The notes beneath the pieces are model-generated. The model had not been told where the DNA came from. It worked only from the letters and a program-made list of their open reading frames with translations, and did no database searches. The translations under genes were made by a program, and so were the position numbers. Positions 11,156 through 22,309 of a stretch of DNA of 64,000 nt are shown here, piece by piece. The stretch is from Pyronema omphalodes (taxonomy: Eukaryota; Ascomycota; Pezizomycetes; Pezizales; Pyronemataceae): the NCBI GenBank assembly GCA_024516155.1, contig JAJJXM010000008.1, positions 930,001-994,000 on the forward strand, read 5' to 3'. Positions within the stretch are counted from its first letter, which is position 1. Each line of letters begins with the position of its first letter.

Positions 11156-11908
11156 CTACTGAAACATCGCCTCCCAGAGTCTTCCTGTCAGCTCCTTCGC
11201 TGTCGGTTTATCGTTGACCCTCATCCTGTGACCTTCCATCCACTCCTCCGCCGTATCAATAACCGCCAGAATCATCCCCTCCTTCTCTTTAAACTTCTCG
11301 TCTATCCGCCTTTTCCACATTTCGTCCGTCCACGCTCCCTCTCCGCTCTGGGCTTCCGTAATCATTGCCACGATAGCAGCGTCACTATCTTTATTCAATC
11401 CTCCTATAATCCGCATGATCATCTCTTTCATTTTTTGATTCCGTTCCGCAACGAGTAATTCAAGACGACGAGTGAGCTCCGATGCATCGAGAGGGTGCGG
11501 GTTATATGAACGGAGCGTGGCGGGCGAGTAAATAGCCGGAGATTTAGCTTTATTGGCAGTACTAGGATTTCCTCGGGGTAGATGAACGAAGGAACCACCT
11601 CCACACCAGAGGGAAGAAGGAACGGAACAGGAATGAATTGAGGAGTCTGACTGCAAGCTCAGGCCTGAAAGAAGGCTCACGGTGGAGTCTGATTGCAACT
11701 CCAGAAGGCGACTGGAAGAAGCACTAGGTATAATCTCAGGAGATGGTGATGCAGCGATAGCGTACTCTTCGTCGTCGGAACAAGTTGAGCCTGTCCTGGG
11801 AGTGTGGAAGGGTAGGTCAACCTCAACGGGGGATTCGGATAAGGAGTCGAAAAACGTCGGAGAGGAGTTTAAGGAGGAAAATATCTCCGGAGAAGTTGGG
11901 GTGTGCAT
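11156..11908 (-). CDS. Hypothetical protein, 250 residues, Ser-rich N-terminus
   Basis: A single minus-strand frame starting with ATG at 11908 (MHTPTSPEIFSSLN...) and ending at 11156. The N-terminal half is rich in Ser, Pro and Asp and probably disordered. The C-terminal ~100 residues are predicted helical (segments with SELTRRLELLVAERN and IDEKFKEKEGMILAVIDTA). No family recognised and no signal peptide. The frame is open upstream to 12025 but without an ATG. Codon composition looks coding and the helical C-terminus is coherent, so I favour a real lineage-specific gene. Confidence 0.5.
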   Translation of the reverse strand: MHTPTSPEIFSSLNSSPTFFDSLSESPVEVDLPFHTPRTGSTCSDDEEYAIAASPSPEIIPSASSSRLLELQSDSTVSLLSGLSLQSDSSIHSCSVPSSLWCGGGSFVHLPRGNPSTANKAKSPAIYSPATLRSYNPHPLDASELTRRLELLVAERNQKMKEMIMRIIGGLNKDSDAAIVAMITEAQSGEGAWTDEMWKRRIDEKFKEKEGMILAVIDTAEEWMEGHRMRVNDKPTAKELTGRLWEAMFQ

Positions 11909-12411
11909 CTTTAGAGCTGGTAAGAAAGGATGGCGAAAGTCGCTGCTCAACGAGGAGGTTACGTACGTCGAAACTGATATTAGTGATAGTTTAAGAGATG
12001 TCGTAGAACGATTTCTCAGGAGCAACTCTTTTATTTCAGCATTCCATATAATTCTATTCTTAACACGACTCTACGTTGGTCGCGAGTGATAGAATATGAA
12101 TGGCAGGGGGTTATCTCCCTTATCGAGCGAGGAGAGTTACGATGCAAGGAATACATGGATATAGACACCTTATTTATATCGTTGACCGTTGCGGTTAACA
12201 CTGACGTTATCATGGATGTCATTCTCGTTAGTGTACGCGCAAAGCGGGCAGAGTTGGGTATTTTTGCCGAGTGCCATTTGAGGTACCAATTTAGAGGCGA
12301 CTAGTTTCACGTTTTTCGGATCTCTTGTTAACGGTATACGCATCTCCGGTATGTACCGAATAGCCCAGGTGATTTACTAGTATCATACATCACTATTAAC
12401 CGACCTAATAC

Positions 12412-12580
12412 TAGCCGACTAATGGCAAGAACAGGTGGCTGAGATCTACTAAGATCTCTCACGGCTTTTGAGCGCTAGTATATACTATCATTATTTCATT
12501 CAGAATAGCCGACTAAGGGCAAGAACAGCTGGCTGAGAATTACAATAAACTTTCCCGGATTTTGAGCGCTATAGTATTAT
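12412..12580. repeat. Diverged tandem duplication, ~94-bp period
   Basis: Two direct copies start at 12412 and 12506. Both begin TAGCCGACTAA.GGCAAGAA, continue CAG.TGGCTGAGA and end near TTTTGAGCGCTA.TA. The middle parts differ at several positions. No coding potential. Confidence 0.7.
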
Positions 12581-13000
12581 ATATTCTGTCAAAATAGATT
12601 TTAGACTTCGAAAGCCGGCATGGAGGTTTTACTCCCTAACAGCCTAGTTATGTACACTCGATATCACTCGGGTCCGAATGTTTGTACCTGCTTACAAACC
12701 AGTTTTGATTGCTCGTTCTTTGGTTTGCAAAACATACTTGATATGTTTAGCTGTCATTAGGTAGATAGTCGGGTAATTTACTCCTACTGGAATTTTCGAT
12801 GCCTCATGCACAAAAACCCTTTAAGTTACAGCGTGATGAGTAACAATTTTTCGGTCACTTTTGGATAAAATATTTTTCGAACGCCTTGAATGTCTATTAT
12901 TCAGTGGTAGATTATGCTATGCATCATTGATAATAGTGATAGCAAGGGCATAAAAGATAAATTCGACATTGAACTCATTAGTCTACAACTGTGGGCGAGA

Positions 13001-13210
13001 GGGCGGTTCCAGCAGTGTAGTGGTATAATTCCCTGAATTCACTCAAAATTCCAACGGGTTCAAATACCGTGTAGCTCCCATTGTTGTCCTTGGTTACCGG
13101 TGTTTATGGTCAACGGAGATTTGCCCAGAGCTCAGGATAAGCGGTCACTCTCCATGATGAAAGTGTGCTTGACATGTGTCAAGGGTAGCGCGCTTACCTG
13201 ATCTATACCT
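13001..13210 (+). mobile_element. tRNA-derived SINE, copy 1
   Basis: An ~80-nt tRNA-like head (13001-13080) starts GGGCGGTTCCAGCAGTGTAG and has an A-box-like TAGTGGTATAA segment and a B-box-like GGGTTCAAATA (13056-13066). It closes with GCTCCCA, as a tRNA acceptor end would. A ~125-nt body follows and ends GCTTACCTGATCTATACC. Head and body both match a second copy at 31803, so this is a dispersed element, not a tRNA gene. The anticodon region is degenerate. Confidence 0.75.
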
Positions 13211-13241
13211 TAATTTGGAAAATGTAGTATGTACTACGTAG

Positions 13242-13439
13242 TACTGGGTGACATCCCGGTAACTTGTGGTACATATGTCATGAAGGTAGTTTAGTACAGA
13301 CTAGACCGGAGTTTAGTCGATATTGTCGCGTAGATTTTACACCATCCCGCACTGGTGTTGCGGGAGGTGGTTTGGCAATCTGTCCGTTGAAAAAATAGGT
13401 ATAGATAATCGTCCAAAGTAACCGGGATGTCACCCTGTA
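13242..13439. mobile_element. TA-flanked MITE (Tc1/mariner-like), 198 bp
   Basis: Imperfect terminal inverted repeats of about 28 nt: the left end reads TAC.GGGTGACATCCCGG from 13242, and the reverse complement of the right end (to 13439) reads the same with one change. Both ends start at a TA dinucleotide, the target duplication of Tc1/mariner elements. The interior is non-coding. It lies only ~30 bp after the SINE. Confidence 0.75.
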
Positions 13440-13961
13440 TTACGACTGTCATAACCTTATGGTTGCATACAGAAATGAAAGATTAATGAAAAATTATTAC
13501 AGGTTGTGATGAACAAGGTCGAGTGCCCTGTTCACTCGTATTCATGTAAAACTGTTTTCGAAAGAAAAAAAACAGACATCAATAATCCTCTGAAGGCAGT
13601 GGCTGGGACATTCAAAACGGTCTTAGGATTTGTAGTCGGGGCATGCAGACAAACTCAAGTCACTTCCTCATAAGGAGCGAATAGGGTACTCTATGCTTAA
13701 GCCCATATGCTTTTTTGTAGTCCGTGTTTTGGTCCGAGCTGCTGGCTGCTTATTGGCCAATGTCAACACCTTATAAGTCTCATTTTACAGTCAGGAAGTC
13801 ACTTTATTTCGATACTCTATCGAATTCATTCCAATACAACATTCGACGGCATTATTAAGTAAGTATCCATAATACAAAATAATTCCCCGTATCCAAAATC
13901 TTGGTTAAAAGCCATAATATGTATCGCATTCCTTTTACGATTACTCCTTTTCTTCCCCTTT

Positions 13962-16049
13962 CTATTTCACAACCAAAAATGCACACCCTCTTCTCGCAGT
14001 ATTTAAACTCCTCTTAAGGATCTGATCCTCAGTATCCGTCCACTGTACTGACACCTCATCCCATTTCCTAACCTTATACTCCTCCTTAAACCTCTTCTGC
14101 AACTCACACATCTGCCTCCATTTCCTTGGATCTCCTGAGCCAGAAAATATGATAAACGCCGTACACTTTGGCAAACTCTCATAGATTTTCCTAATCCTCT
14201 CCACTGTCTCTTTTGTCGCTTTGATAACCTCCTCCACGGGTGGGTCCTTTACAACCTCGGGAAGAGGTCCATCAATATCTATCTTCCTCCCTTGTCCATT
14301 GGTATCGGTAGTAAAGTTCCTCACTTTTTGTAAATCCCTAAGCTGGGCAAAGACCAGGTCCATTACAGGAATTCCCTCCTCTGTCGATCCCTCCATAGCC
14401 TTCTGGACCTCTTTAACGACCTCATCATCATTTTTCACAGAAACTGAATGCACCGCATCGGGATGAAATTTCTTCGGATCACCATAATCAATCATGGCCG
14501 TCTTTTTCGGTCCAGGTGGTCGAGTTAATCGTTTGAAGATACTTTCCCGATTATCATCGCTGGTTCCGAAATTCATTCCTTTCTCAAGCTTAAGCTTAAG
14601 AAGTTCTAAACACGCACGGGCGTCTTCGATACTGTCGTGACCTGCAGCACCACCGGTTTGAATGTCTTTCTTTAAGAAACGCTGAGTGAGCCATTTTAAT
14701 GATGCCTTGTATGGGGGCCCCCGAGCGTGGTGGTAGATGCATGAAGTATCGATAATGTGAGGGTGAGAGTACTTCATGGCTACTAAGTCCGAGTTTAGGG
14801 ATTGACCGACAAGGATTGTGTCGGCATTGAACAAGGTAAGGAGATGATTCTGGACATCTTCCAATGTAGTGGTAACATCTTTTAAAAGCTCTTCTGTCAT
14901 ACCGGAAAATTCGGTAAGGTAGTCGGTAATCGTCGCCGAGGGCTTTACCAGGGTATCGTAGATTACGTTTGAGTCCCAGTCTAGCACTGAGATACGGGTT
15001 AGGACTGTTCCATCGGCAGTTCTGCACATTTCACAGTCGAGGGAGTAAATGGTTTTTCCATCTAGAATGCTGCCTGACTGGTTTTTGTCTGCTCCGCTGG
15101 ACTTAGAGAGGTCAGTTTCTACCCAGCCTTCCGATTTGCGCTGAGCGAGTAGCTGCCGGTCTTCGTCGGTTTCTTCGTCGCCGGTCATGAGGCGGATTTC
15201 GGTGATTTGGGAGGAGTGAAGAGGGTATTCGTTTGAGATTAACTCCTCAAGTGACATTAAGAGGTCTGTAACGGTTATTTTTTTCTTGGAAGGGCCGGAG
15301 GCTGTAGGACCGGCATCCTTAGGTAGAGGAGCTGTGAGAAATGCGTTGATGGGGGAGTGCATTTTGTTATTTCTGTCGTCTCCCGGAGTCTGAACGGGCC
15401 AGAGAACAGGGAACATATCAGCTAGGTCTTGTAGTACCGGGTCGAGCTTCTGTTGCTCTAGGTTGCGGGGATAGTCCCGTCCTGTGATAGGCTCGGCTGA
15501 GGGCTTCTTGTTGAGAACGATTTGATCGTATTCTGGCTTCATTTCGGCAAGGGGTCCGTCGAACATGTTCATTGTTAATCCGGGGACCATGAGGCAGACT
15601 ACCCTTCGGATCTCTGGCTTGTGCTTCACATTATCAGCTCAAAACTAGACAGCAGAGTGGCAGGGTGGACATACCCTAACAAGCAACCACTGAGGAGCAG
15701 GAGCATTCGATGTCAACCAGAGCACTAGTCCTTGTAGATCCTTCAACTTCACGCTGTCCTTCAACTTCTGTGGTGATACGACGAACTCGGGGTAGTTCTT
15801 CTTCCCGGCTTTCTCCTTCTTGGCCTTCTTGTTGGGTCTTGCTACCTCCCATTCTCCTTCATCTGCTTTTTCTGGCTCACGAAATGGCGCTGAAGATACG
15901 GCAACGGTAGTGGTGGTGACAGCATCGTCAACGAGCTTAAATGGTGCGGCTTCTATCTCAGGTAGCGGTGGTAGGGCGGGCTTCGACTGCTGCTGAATTC
16001 CTGCCTCTTTCGCATGATGGGAGTGAGAACGCTTTCTCTTGGAGCCCAT
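13962..16049 (-). CDS. REX1: REX1-type DEDDh RNA exonuclease
   Basis: Two minus-strand exons, 16049-15675 and 15623-13962, with a 51-nt intron (donor GTATGT, CTGAT branch-like site, acceptor GAAG) joining LLVR to HKPEI; 678 residues. The N-terminus is Lys/Arg rich (MGSKRKRSHSHH), consistent with nuclear import. The exonuclease domain (about residues 315-470) shows Exo I DCEMC, Exo II LVGQSLNSDL and Exo III HDSIEDA, with the DEDDh acidic residues and His present. Family members trim 3' ends of 5S rRNA, 5.8S rRNA and tRNA precursors. The C-terminal ~200 residues include a region that may contact RNA. The gene is divergent from the SH3BGR-like gene 518 bp away. Confidence 0.88.
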
Positions 16050-16567
16050 TTTGCTAGATTACTGCTGAATTTATGGGAGTTGTTGTAGTTATCGAACCGA
16101 GTGGGCAAGTGTGGTTATTGCTCAGTGTTTTGCAGGCGGTTCGTGGTGGTGTCTATGGTGCACCATGTAGACAACGTCTGTTTGGTGACTTGACGCGCGA
16201 ACTTTTCCCAGGCGACTGCGGCTCTGCAGTCGCTTTATTTCTTAGCGTTACTGCCATACCCAAAAAGCGAAAGCTCCCGCTGACATCCAACCCTAACCTC
16301 GAAAGGTGCCGCCTAATTAACCGAAGCCGAGGGTTAGGGTTTGGTAATCTGCAGGCAAGGGTTCCCCCCAAGGTGGATCATAGCGCGTTCACGTGTGCTA
16401 TATTTAATGACACGATGCTAGTGACGTTGGTTGACAGCTTGGTCTTCTCGGCCAGGCCCCCTCGAACCCCTGAATAATTCCATATACTTCCATCTCGCTC
16501 GTTACAGTTCACCACCACACGCCCACGTCAAGCTTGACAACAAACCCCCCGTCCGGTAATCATCACC
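16050..16567. promoter_or_regulatory. Divergent intergenic region, REX1 and SH3BGR-like gene
   Basis: The 518 bp between the two opposed start codons must contain both promoters. Just before the plus-strand start the sequence reads ATCACCATG, a favourable context. A TATA-like ATATTTAA motif lies near 16400. No gene is seen; the open frames here overlap neither family signatures nor splice signals. Confidence 0.45.
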
Positions 16568-17797
16568 ATGTCGAGACCAGTCGCGAAACCCGAAGAACCT
16601 CACCATGCTCCCGGAGAAGCTCCCGCAACTTTCGATCCCGTCGCCTTCGATCGTGACGAATCGGATACTATTTTCCTCCTCACCTCCCTTTCAGCGGGAT
16701 CGTCTACCATCATCACTGCAACTACAAGATTGGAACATATTTTGAAATCTAACAAGGTTCCTTTTAAATCGGTGGATCTTGCCACAGATGATAAGGCAAG
16801 ACGAATGTGGCACTGGAAGGGAAATGGAAGAAGACTTCCTGCTATTGCGAAGGAGGGTGAAGTCATAGGAGTACGTAGAATCTAATTCCAAGCTCCCTTT
16901 CGGTGTAGAAGCTGGACAACGGGGGCAGAAAGGGAATATCTCTAATTTTAATTTTGTTTATAGAATTACGAAGAATGCGAGGATTGGAACGAACACGGAG
17001 AGCTACGCATAATGCTCGGTCTTTCTAAGAAGAAGAAGAAGTCTGGACTCGACCTCGACGGATCCTCCCGACTTCCAAACCCCAGTCGTACCGCCAAACC
17101 CAATATCCCTGGACCAAAGCCCGAGCGCTCCACGGACCCAGTCAACGGTATCCCTACCGCATTTTTACAAGCTAAGATTGCATCTGCTGCTGCCAAGATG
17201 GGTAGGGATAGGTTGAGTAGTGTTGAGAAACCAAAGAAGCCCTCAAGTTCAGGAAAGAAAAAGGACGAGGACAAGGAGAAGAAGAAGAAGGATGAAACTC
17301 CGGAAGAGAGAGAGCTTAGGAAGAAAGAAAAGGAGGAAAGGAAAAAGAAGGAGAGGGAGAATGAAACCCCCGAGGAAAGGGCAAAGAGGAAGGCGGAGAA
17401 GGAGGAAAAGAAGAGGAGGAAGGAGGAGAAGGAGAAGAAAGAGGGTAAGGAGGACAAGGATAAGAAGAAGGAGGAGGATAGTGACAAGGAGGGCAAATCA
17501 GACAAAGAGAAGAAGGAGAAGAAGGAAAAGAAGGAGAAAGAAAAGAAGGAGAAGAAAGAGAAGGAAAAGTCGGAGACCTCCGGTGAGCCCACAGCGGAGA
17601 AGAAATCCGAACCAGTACCCGATGCCGTTATCTCCGGTGGCGAGGCAGCCGTCCAGGCTATCAAAGAGAGTGTCGAGAAGCTCGACTTGGAGGACAAGAA
17701 AGAAGAGAAGGCTGAAAAGTCGGAGCAGAAGGAGGAGAAGAAGGAGGTTCCTGCGGAAGAGGAGACAAAGACTCCCGCTCCAACCCCTGCCGAGTAG
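16568..17797 (+). CDS. SH3BGR/glutaredoxin-like protein with Lys/Glu-rich tail
   Basis: Two exons, 16568-16870 and 16964-17797, with an intron carrying donor GTACGT and acceptor TATAG that joins GEVIG to NYEECEDWNEHGEL; 378 residues. The first ~120 residues form a thioredoxin-like fold of the SH3BGR family: a strand-helix start with TTRLEHILKSNKVPFKSVDL, then a RRLPAIAK turn at the cis-Pro position. No CxxC redox motif is present, so it is probably not an oxidoreductase. Residues ~210-310 are almost entirely Lys and Glu, followed by an acidic/Pro C-terminus. Function unknown; the charged tail suggests protein or RNA scaffolding. The tail is encoded by purine-rich AAG/GAG runs, which leave other frames open as shadows. 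Confidence 0.8.
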
Positions 17798-18950
17798 GCT
17801 CCTGCTTGGGACTTGGGGAATGTTTGGTTATAATCTATAATTTGTTTAGTTGGCGAATATGTCACAGTGTAGTTTTAAATATATCCAGTAGCTTTTTTTT
17901 GTTTTATTTCGTTTATTAGGATACCGGTAGTGCGCAGCACTAAATATACATCTGTAGCTGTAAGGGAATATTTTCTCCCGCTACCTTTGGATTGGTTTTT
18001 GTGTTTGATATCTTTGTGATTTATAGTATATGGGTGCTATATTGCACTAAGTAGAATAGTAATTGTTGATACCCGAAAACTTTCAAAGAGCTTCATCGGA
18101 AGAATTCGTGTAATGAGCAAGATGATGTTATGCGTTCCTGGTTGATTATTCGTATTACCAATCAGTCAGGTAATCACAGCGATTCACATTTCTCCAAGAG
18201 CTTATCCTGTTTGATTGTTTTACAAATCGATTGATTACTGATGGATTGATTGACCACAGATGATTCAGGGTGAGGGCGAAATGTAAATTGGGGGAATGTA
18301 TGTGAAATTTACAAAACATGGTAGATAGTAGGCTATATGAGAGATAACAATGTGTTTGACCTGTTATATACCTCTCTTATCCTTGAGTAGCATAGAAGTG
18401 AGCAAGCGAAAAAAAAAAAGCCTTCTCAAAAACCCGTATATGTATATATAAGAATTAAATTCCTCTTTCTTATCTATATAAAATTCCAAGCCTCCAAGTA
18501 AGTACATACAACTCTACTTTGCTTTGTAAATAACCCCAGTCCAGCTCCAATATCCCCAAGTACCATATTCGGAGTTTCGGTTATCAAACATACAGTCCCA
18601 AGTGCCAGATCTAGGGTCCTGATCACCAAACCCGGAGTTCTGATTACCAAATACAAAGTGAAGGAAAAGCTCCCAAGCGAAACGGTTGACGTCACAATCC
18701 AGGAGGATCGTTACACGGGTACAGATAGTCGAAAAAATCATAGTATGATATGACTATTTCATGAATCCGTAACTCTAGGCTCAAAAAGGGCTAGACAATT
18801 ACGTGATTAATCCGGATCATAGTACATCATTGTTCGGTGCTTTCGGCTCAAATAATGAAAACGAAGCTAAAATTCCTTCTCACCATTTATGCCTTGTGGA
18901 AATTGTGCTGAGACTCGAGAGATACTGTACCTTCGACATATGAAGGGATT
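17798..18950. other. Intergenic region, no gene seen
   Basis: About 1.15 kb downstream of the SH3BGR-like gene, AT-rich, with an A-run at 18410. Short open frames have no supporting features. Homology with the methyltransferase upstream duplicon begins near its right end. Confidence 0.5.
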
Positions 18951-19908
18951 GTTTTTTTTTCAGTGCTCGATTACTAAGCGGAAAACTACCGTCGGAAGTT
19001 GTATATTTACAAATTACATACAAAGCGAGAAGAGAAAAAGACAGGGAAAATGCACGGATATGTATAAAGAGACGCTGGTGGGTATAGATAGGTTCAGAAC
19101 CTCCCGTAATAATAAATTGCTGCGGGAACACTACATGTATCATCAGTAGCAATATTTAAATCGATGTATATACCCACCAGAATGGCCTCTGGATCCTTTA
19201 GGTTGGCGCAGGAGGGTGATATGTGATGAAGCAATGTGGTATGTGGCACATAATCGGAACAGAAAATGCTCGTTACCACCGGGTATATATGAATGTTTTC
19301 TGCACCTTTCGCCTGAATTGGAGCTAACTCAGCAATGAATCTTGTGATATCTAGCCTATTACTATTACATTTGCACCTTGTGCATGTGTAACATGAGCGG
19401 CAAAATGCATTGAAGGTGCCCTGTATAGCTGTGTCCATTGGCGTGGGGGAAGAGTTCATATTTTGCCCTGTAATTGATGTTAGTTCTGGACCCATAATAC
19501 ACTTCATTTACATCACCTCTACCTCCACTTCTCAATCTTTGATCTCTGTCGACTCTGATCTTTTGATATGCGCCCTCATCTTAAGCGCATGCGCTCCCTG
19601 AAAAATGCACGCGAACGGGACAATGGTGCAACAGGCACCGAAATTGCAGTTCTGGCTGTCACCTGATAAGACCACTTTATACTTTTCATAGAAGCGGGGT
19701 GTCTATATATCATCCAGGGATCCCCACAACCGGCGAGTGTCAACTGTTCCTCACACATCCTTCTTTACGTTACTTTCACGATGCGAACTGCAAAAGACAT
19801 TGAAGTTGATCCATCGGTTGTACGTAACCCATAACAGTTGTTCCAAGCCCCAACAATTAACCAAGACATACATACATAGCTCGCGAATTCCGGCGATGAC
19901 GAGGCCAT
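18950..19908 (+). pseudogene. Truncated LaeA-like methyltransferase duplicon (copy A: promoter, exon 1, start of exon 2)
   Basis: About 950 bp aligns by eye with the region upstream of methyltransferase copies B and C: shared blocks include GAGAAAAAGACAGG, the CACC.GGTATATATG segment and the CTATATATCATCC TATA block (19702). Exon 1 is preserved as ATG 19781 to 19819 (MRTAKDIEVDPSV), then the GTACGT donor, the intron, its CATAG acceptor and the first residues of exon 2 (LANSGDD). Similarity stops at about 19908, where copies B and C continue into the catalytic domain. It is therefore a 5' fragment without an enzyme. Its end overlaps, in antisense, the 3' end of the membrane-protein gene on the minus strand. 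Confidence 0.75.
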
Positions 19909-22309
19909 GTTCTTTTGCAATTTGTGAATCATATCTATTAGAGGGATCACCGGGCTCCGTCTGTTTGTTTTTGCTAACTCCGAAGTTTTCGCCTTCATTA
20001 TTATTGTCATTTCCACTGTTGCTTCCACTGTTGCTTCCATCGTTGTTATCAGGGCTATCGTTTTCGTCCATGTCGGAGTTATTGCCTTTGGAACCGTTGG
20101 CACTGCCAGCACCATTGCCTTCACCAAAATCTCCATTGATGCTGTTGCTAATTTTCTGGCCGTTACCACCGCTATTATGAGCTCCATTGCTAGTTCCGCC
20201 GTCCTTACTGACCCCCTTTCCATCATTGCTGTTCCCACTGCTTTTATTGTGCCTACCATTTCCGTCAGCGGCAACGGCTTTCGTAGACCCATCCGGATTC
20301 AGCTGTCTTAGCTTCTTTATATAATCCGCCTCTCCCCCCGGTTTTGCCGTAATTGTGGGCGGTAAAACCATCACAGCAATTTTATCCGCCCCCGTTCTTG
20401 TCGCTACCTGTTGAGTACCAGTGACAACATATACAACCGTAGCAAATATCTTCGTGTTCAGTTTCGGTGTCTCCTCCTGATTTCTATGATTGTCAGGCTG
20501 ATTATCCCCATTGATCTGCGGCAACTTGGTAGCCCCGGGTGTCGGTGCAGCATTATGATTCGTATTTGCATTTACATCTGTAGGACGAACATCGATATTT
20601 GAAGCAAAGTTCTCGGGCATAACGAACGACAAAACCGGCGGTGTAGTCTTAGGATCAGCTTCCAAGTTGATATCTATGGCGAAGTTACCGATGTCGACAT
20701 CAGAAAGCACGTCATGGGAGACCTCGGGGCCAATGTCTATATCTTGTGCGTAGACAGACGGTCCAGGGGTGGAATAAACTGTTGTATCTATTGCTAACTT
20801 AATGTCGGTGAATTCAGGGACTGGTTCTGGCCGCTGAGTGACTGTTGGGGGATTATCTTGCCCAAGTTGCTTCGGCTTTTCAGTTGGATCTGAAGGAAGT
20901 TTGATATTGCTAGCATAGTTCAAAAGAGCCGGGGTCTCGTAGTTATTATGTAATAAATGTTGATATTGCTGAACAGAATCGGTGGGATCAGCGGGAGCCG
21001 TGTTTTTGTCGCGGGTAGGAGTTAGTTTCAAATTCGAGGCGTAGTTTTCCATGTGGACGTATGCAGCTACTGATGGCTGTTGCGTAGTCGTTATCTCCGA
21101 GGGATTAATATGGAGATTTGATGAAAAGACATTAGCGTTGGGCGTGGTGTAGGTTAAGGCAATTGTGGTGTCTGGAGACAGGAAAATATCTGTGAACTCA
21201 GGAGGTGTAGAACTGATTGTAGGTGATTGAGGACTCTCATGTTGAGGTATTTCCGGGTTTTTAGATGGCCCTATATTGATATTGGTAGCATAGATGATTG
21301 TGGCCGGAGTGCTTGTAACCTGTGGGGAATTTGTTTCCCTGGCGTCCTCAACTGGTATTGTTACCGCCGTTGGATTCCGACTTTTTCCCGCTGCGAAGAG
21401 ATTTGTGTTAATGAACGATTTGGTCTTAAGTCTATCAGAATGAACTGGTGCAATACCAATATCTGTTGCGTAAACATTCTGGTGAACCAGTATTCGAACG
21501 GCATCTGTTTGCTCCTTAGCTACCCCGTCGTGATTATTTGTAGATGGGCCTATTGGTTTGTTATCCGGAGATGATGCGCTTGGGCCGGGATGAGCGCTAT
21601 AAGGAGCCTTGGTATTGTTATCTGTAGGCGAAGTATCGTTGGGTGGTTAGCTGGTATTATCGTTCTTTAGGGAAAGTGGAGTATCAGTAGGGCTGATATC
21701 CAAACCATTTGTCTTCACATCCTTCGGAAGTGTCATTTCCTGTAGCGGTGTTTGGCTGATTTCTGTTGGTGGGGCTTCCGGTGATTTTGGTTCCTCCGTG
21801 ATCACAGGAGAAGCAGATTTCGTGTCCAGAACCTTTGAAGGTTCCTGGGTAGTATCTGTATTGGCCGGAGCTGTAAGGGATGGACCAACATCTACATTGG
21901 CTGCGTAAACGCTGGGTGCTGGTATTAATATCTTCGGCGTTTGCGTAAGTTGAAAAACAGGAGACTCTGCGGTGTCTGGAGCTGGCGTGGTTATTTCATT
22001 GTCTCTTTGGCCCAAGTTTGCATTCGTTGCGTAAACATCAACATGTGGATGGTATTCTCCAGTAGTTCTGGGCCTCAGGACTCGTCTAAAGTTTGAGACC
22101 TTGAAGCTTTTAGCATCGTCCTTAATTGCTGGATTTCGAAGGGCAAACTCCAGTCCCACGATGACTGCAATACATAGTACCACATACGATAGAAGCGTTA
22201 GAACATGTAATGACAGGGGAACATATTCCTTTCGTTTCTTCTTCGATGTAAATGTGATGGGTTCTTGATCTTCTTTGCTGAGATTAGTCGTCAGTCGATT
22301 TGGATGCAT
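19751..22309 (-). CDS. Single-pass membrane protein with YASN-type repeats; in-frame TAA or unrecognised intron
   Basis: One minus-strand frame of 853 codons runs from ATG 22309 to TGA 19751-19753 with a single internal stop, TAA at 21647-21649. The N-terminus is a short basic tail (KKKRKEY), one transmembrane helix (residues ~35-57), then a long extracellular-type region with about a dozen degenerate repeats built on Y/F-A-S/T-N-x-x-[LVI] (VYATNANLG, VYAANVDVGP, IYATNINIGP, NYASNIKLP, NFASNIDVRP), and a Gly/Asn/Ser-rich C-terminal part. Repeats occur on both sides of the stop, so the two halves are one gene. An 84-nt in-frame intron (weak donor GTTTGG at 21705, branch GCTAAC, acceptor CTACAG at 21622) would remove the stop; otherwise the gene is a pseudogene. 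The last ~45 residues are read antisense through methyltransferase copy A. Family not recognised. Confidence 0.6.

Larger units (their letters stand above)
11909..13961. other. Gene-free stretch with repeats
   Basis: About 2 kb without a supported gene. It contains the diverged tandem duplication at 12412-12580, the SINE at 13001-13210 and the MITE at 13242-13439, listed separately. Confidence 0.6.

Noticed and set aside
17220..17840. Arg/Lys-rich frame overlapping the SH3BGR-like gene
   Set aside because: Frame-shifted reading of the AAG/GAG-rich tail.
18880..19507. Minus-strand frames shared with 43837-44037 and 46977-47261
   Set aside because: Their similarity follows from the repeated methyltransferase upstream DNA; none keeps the same ends or start, so they are not a conserved protein.
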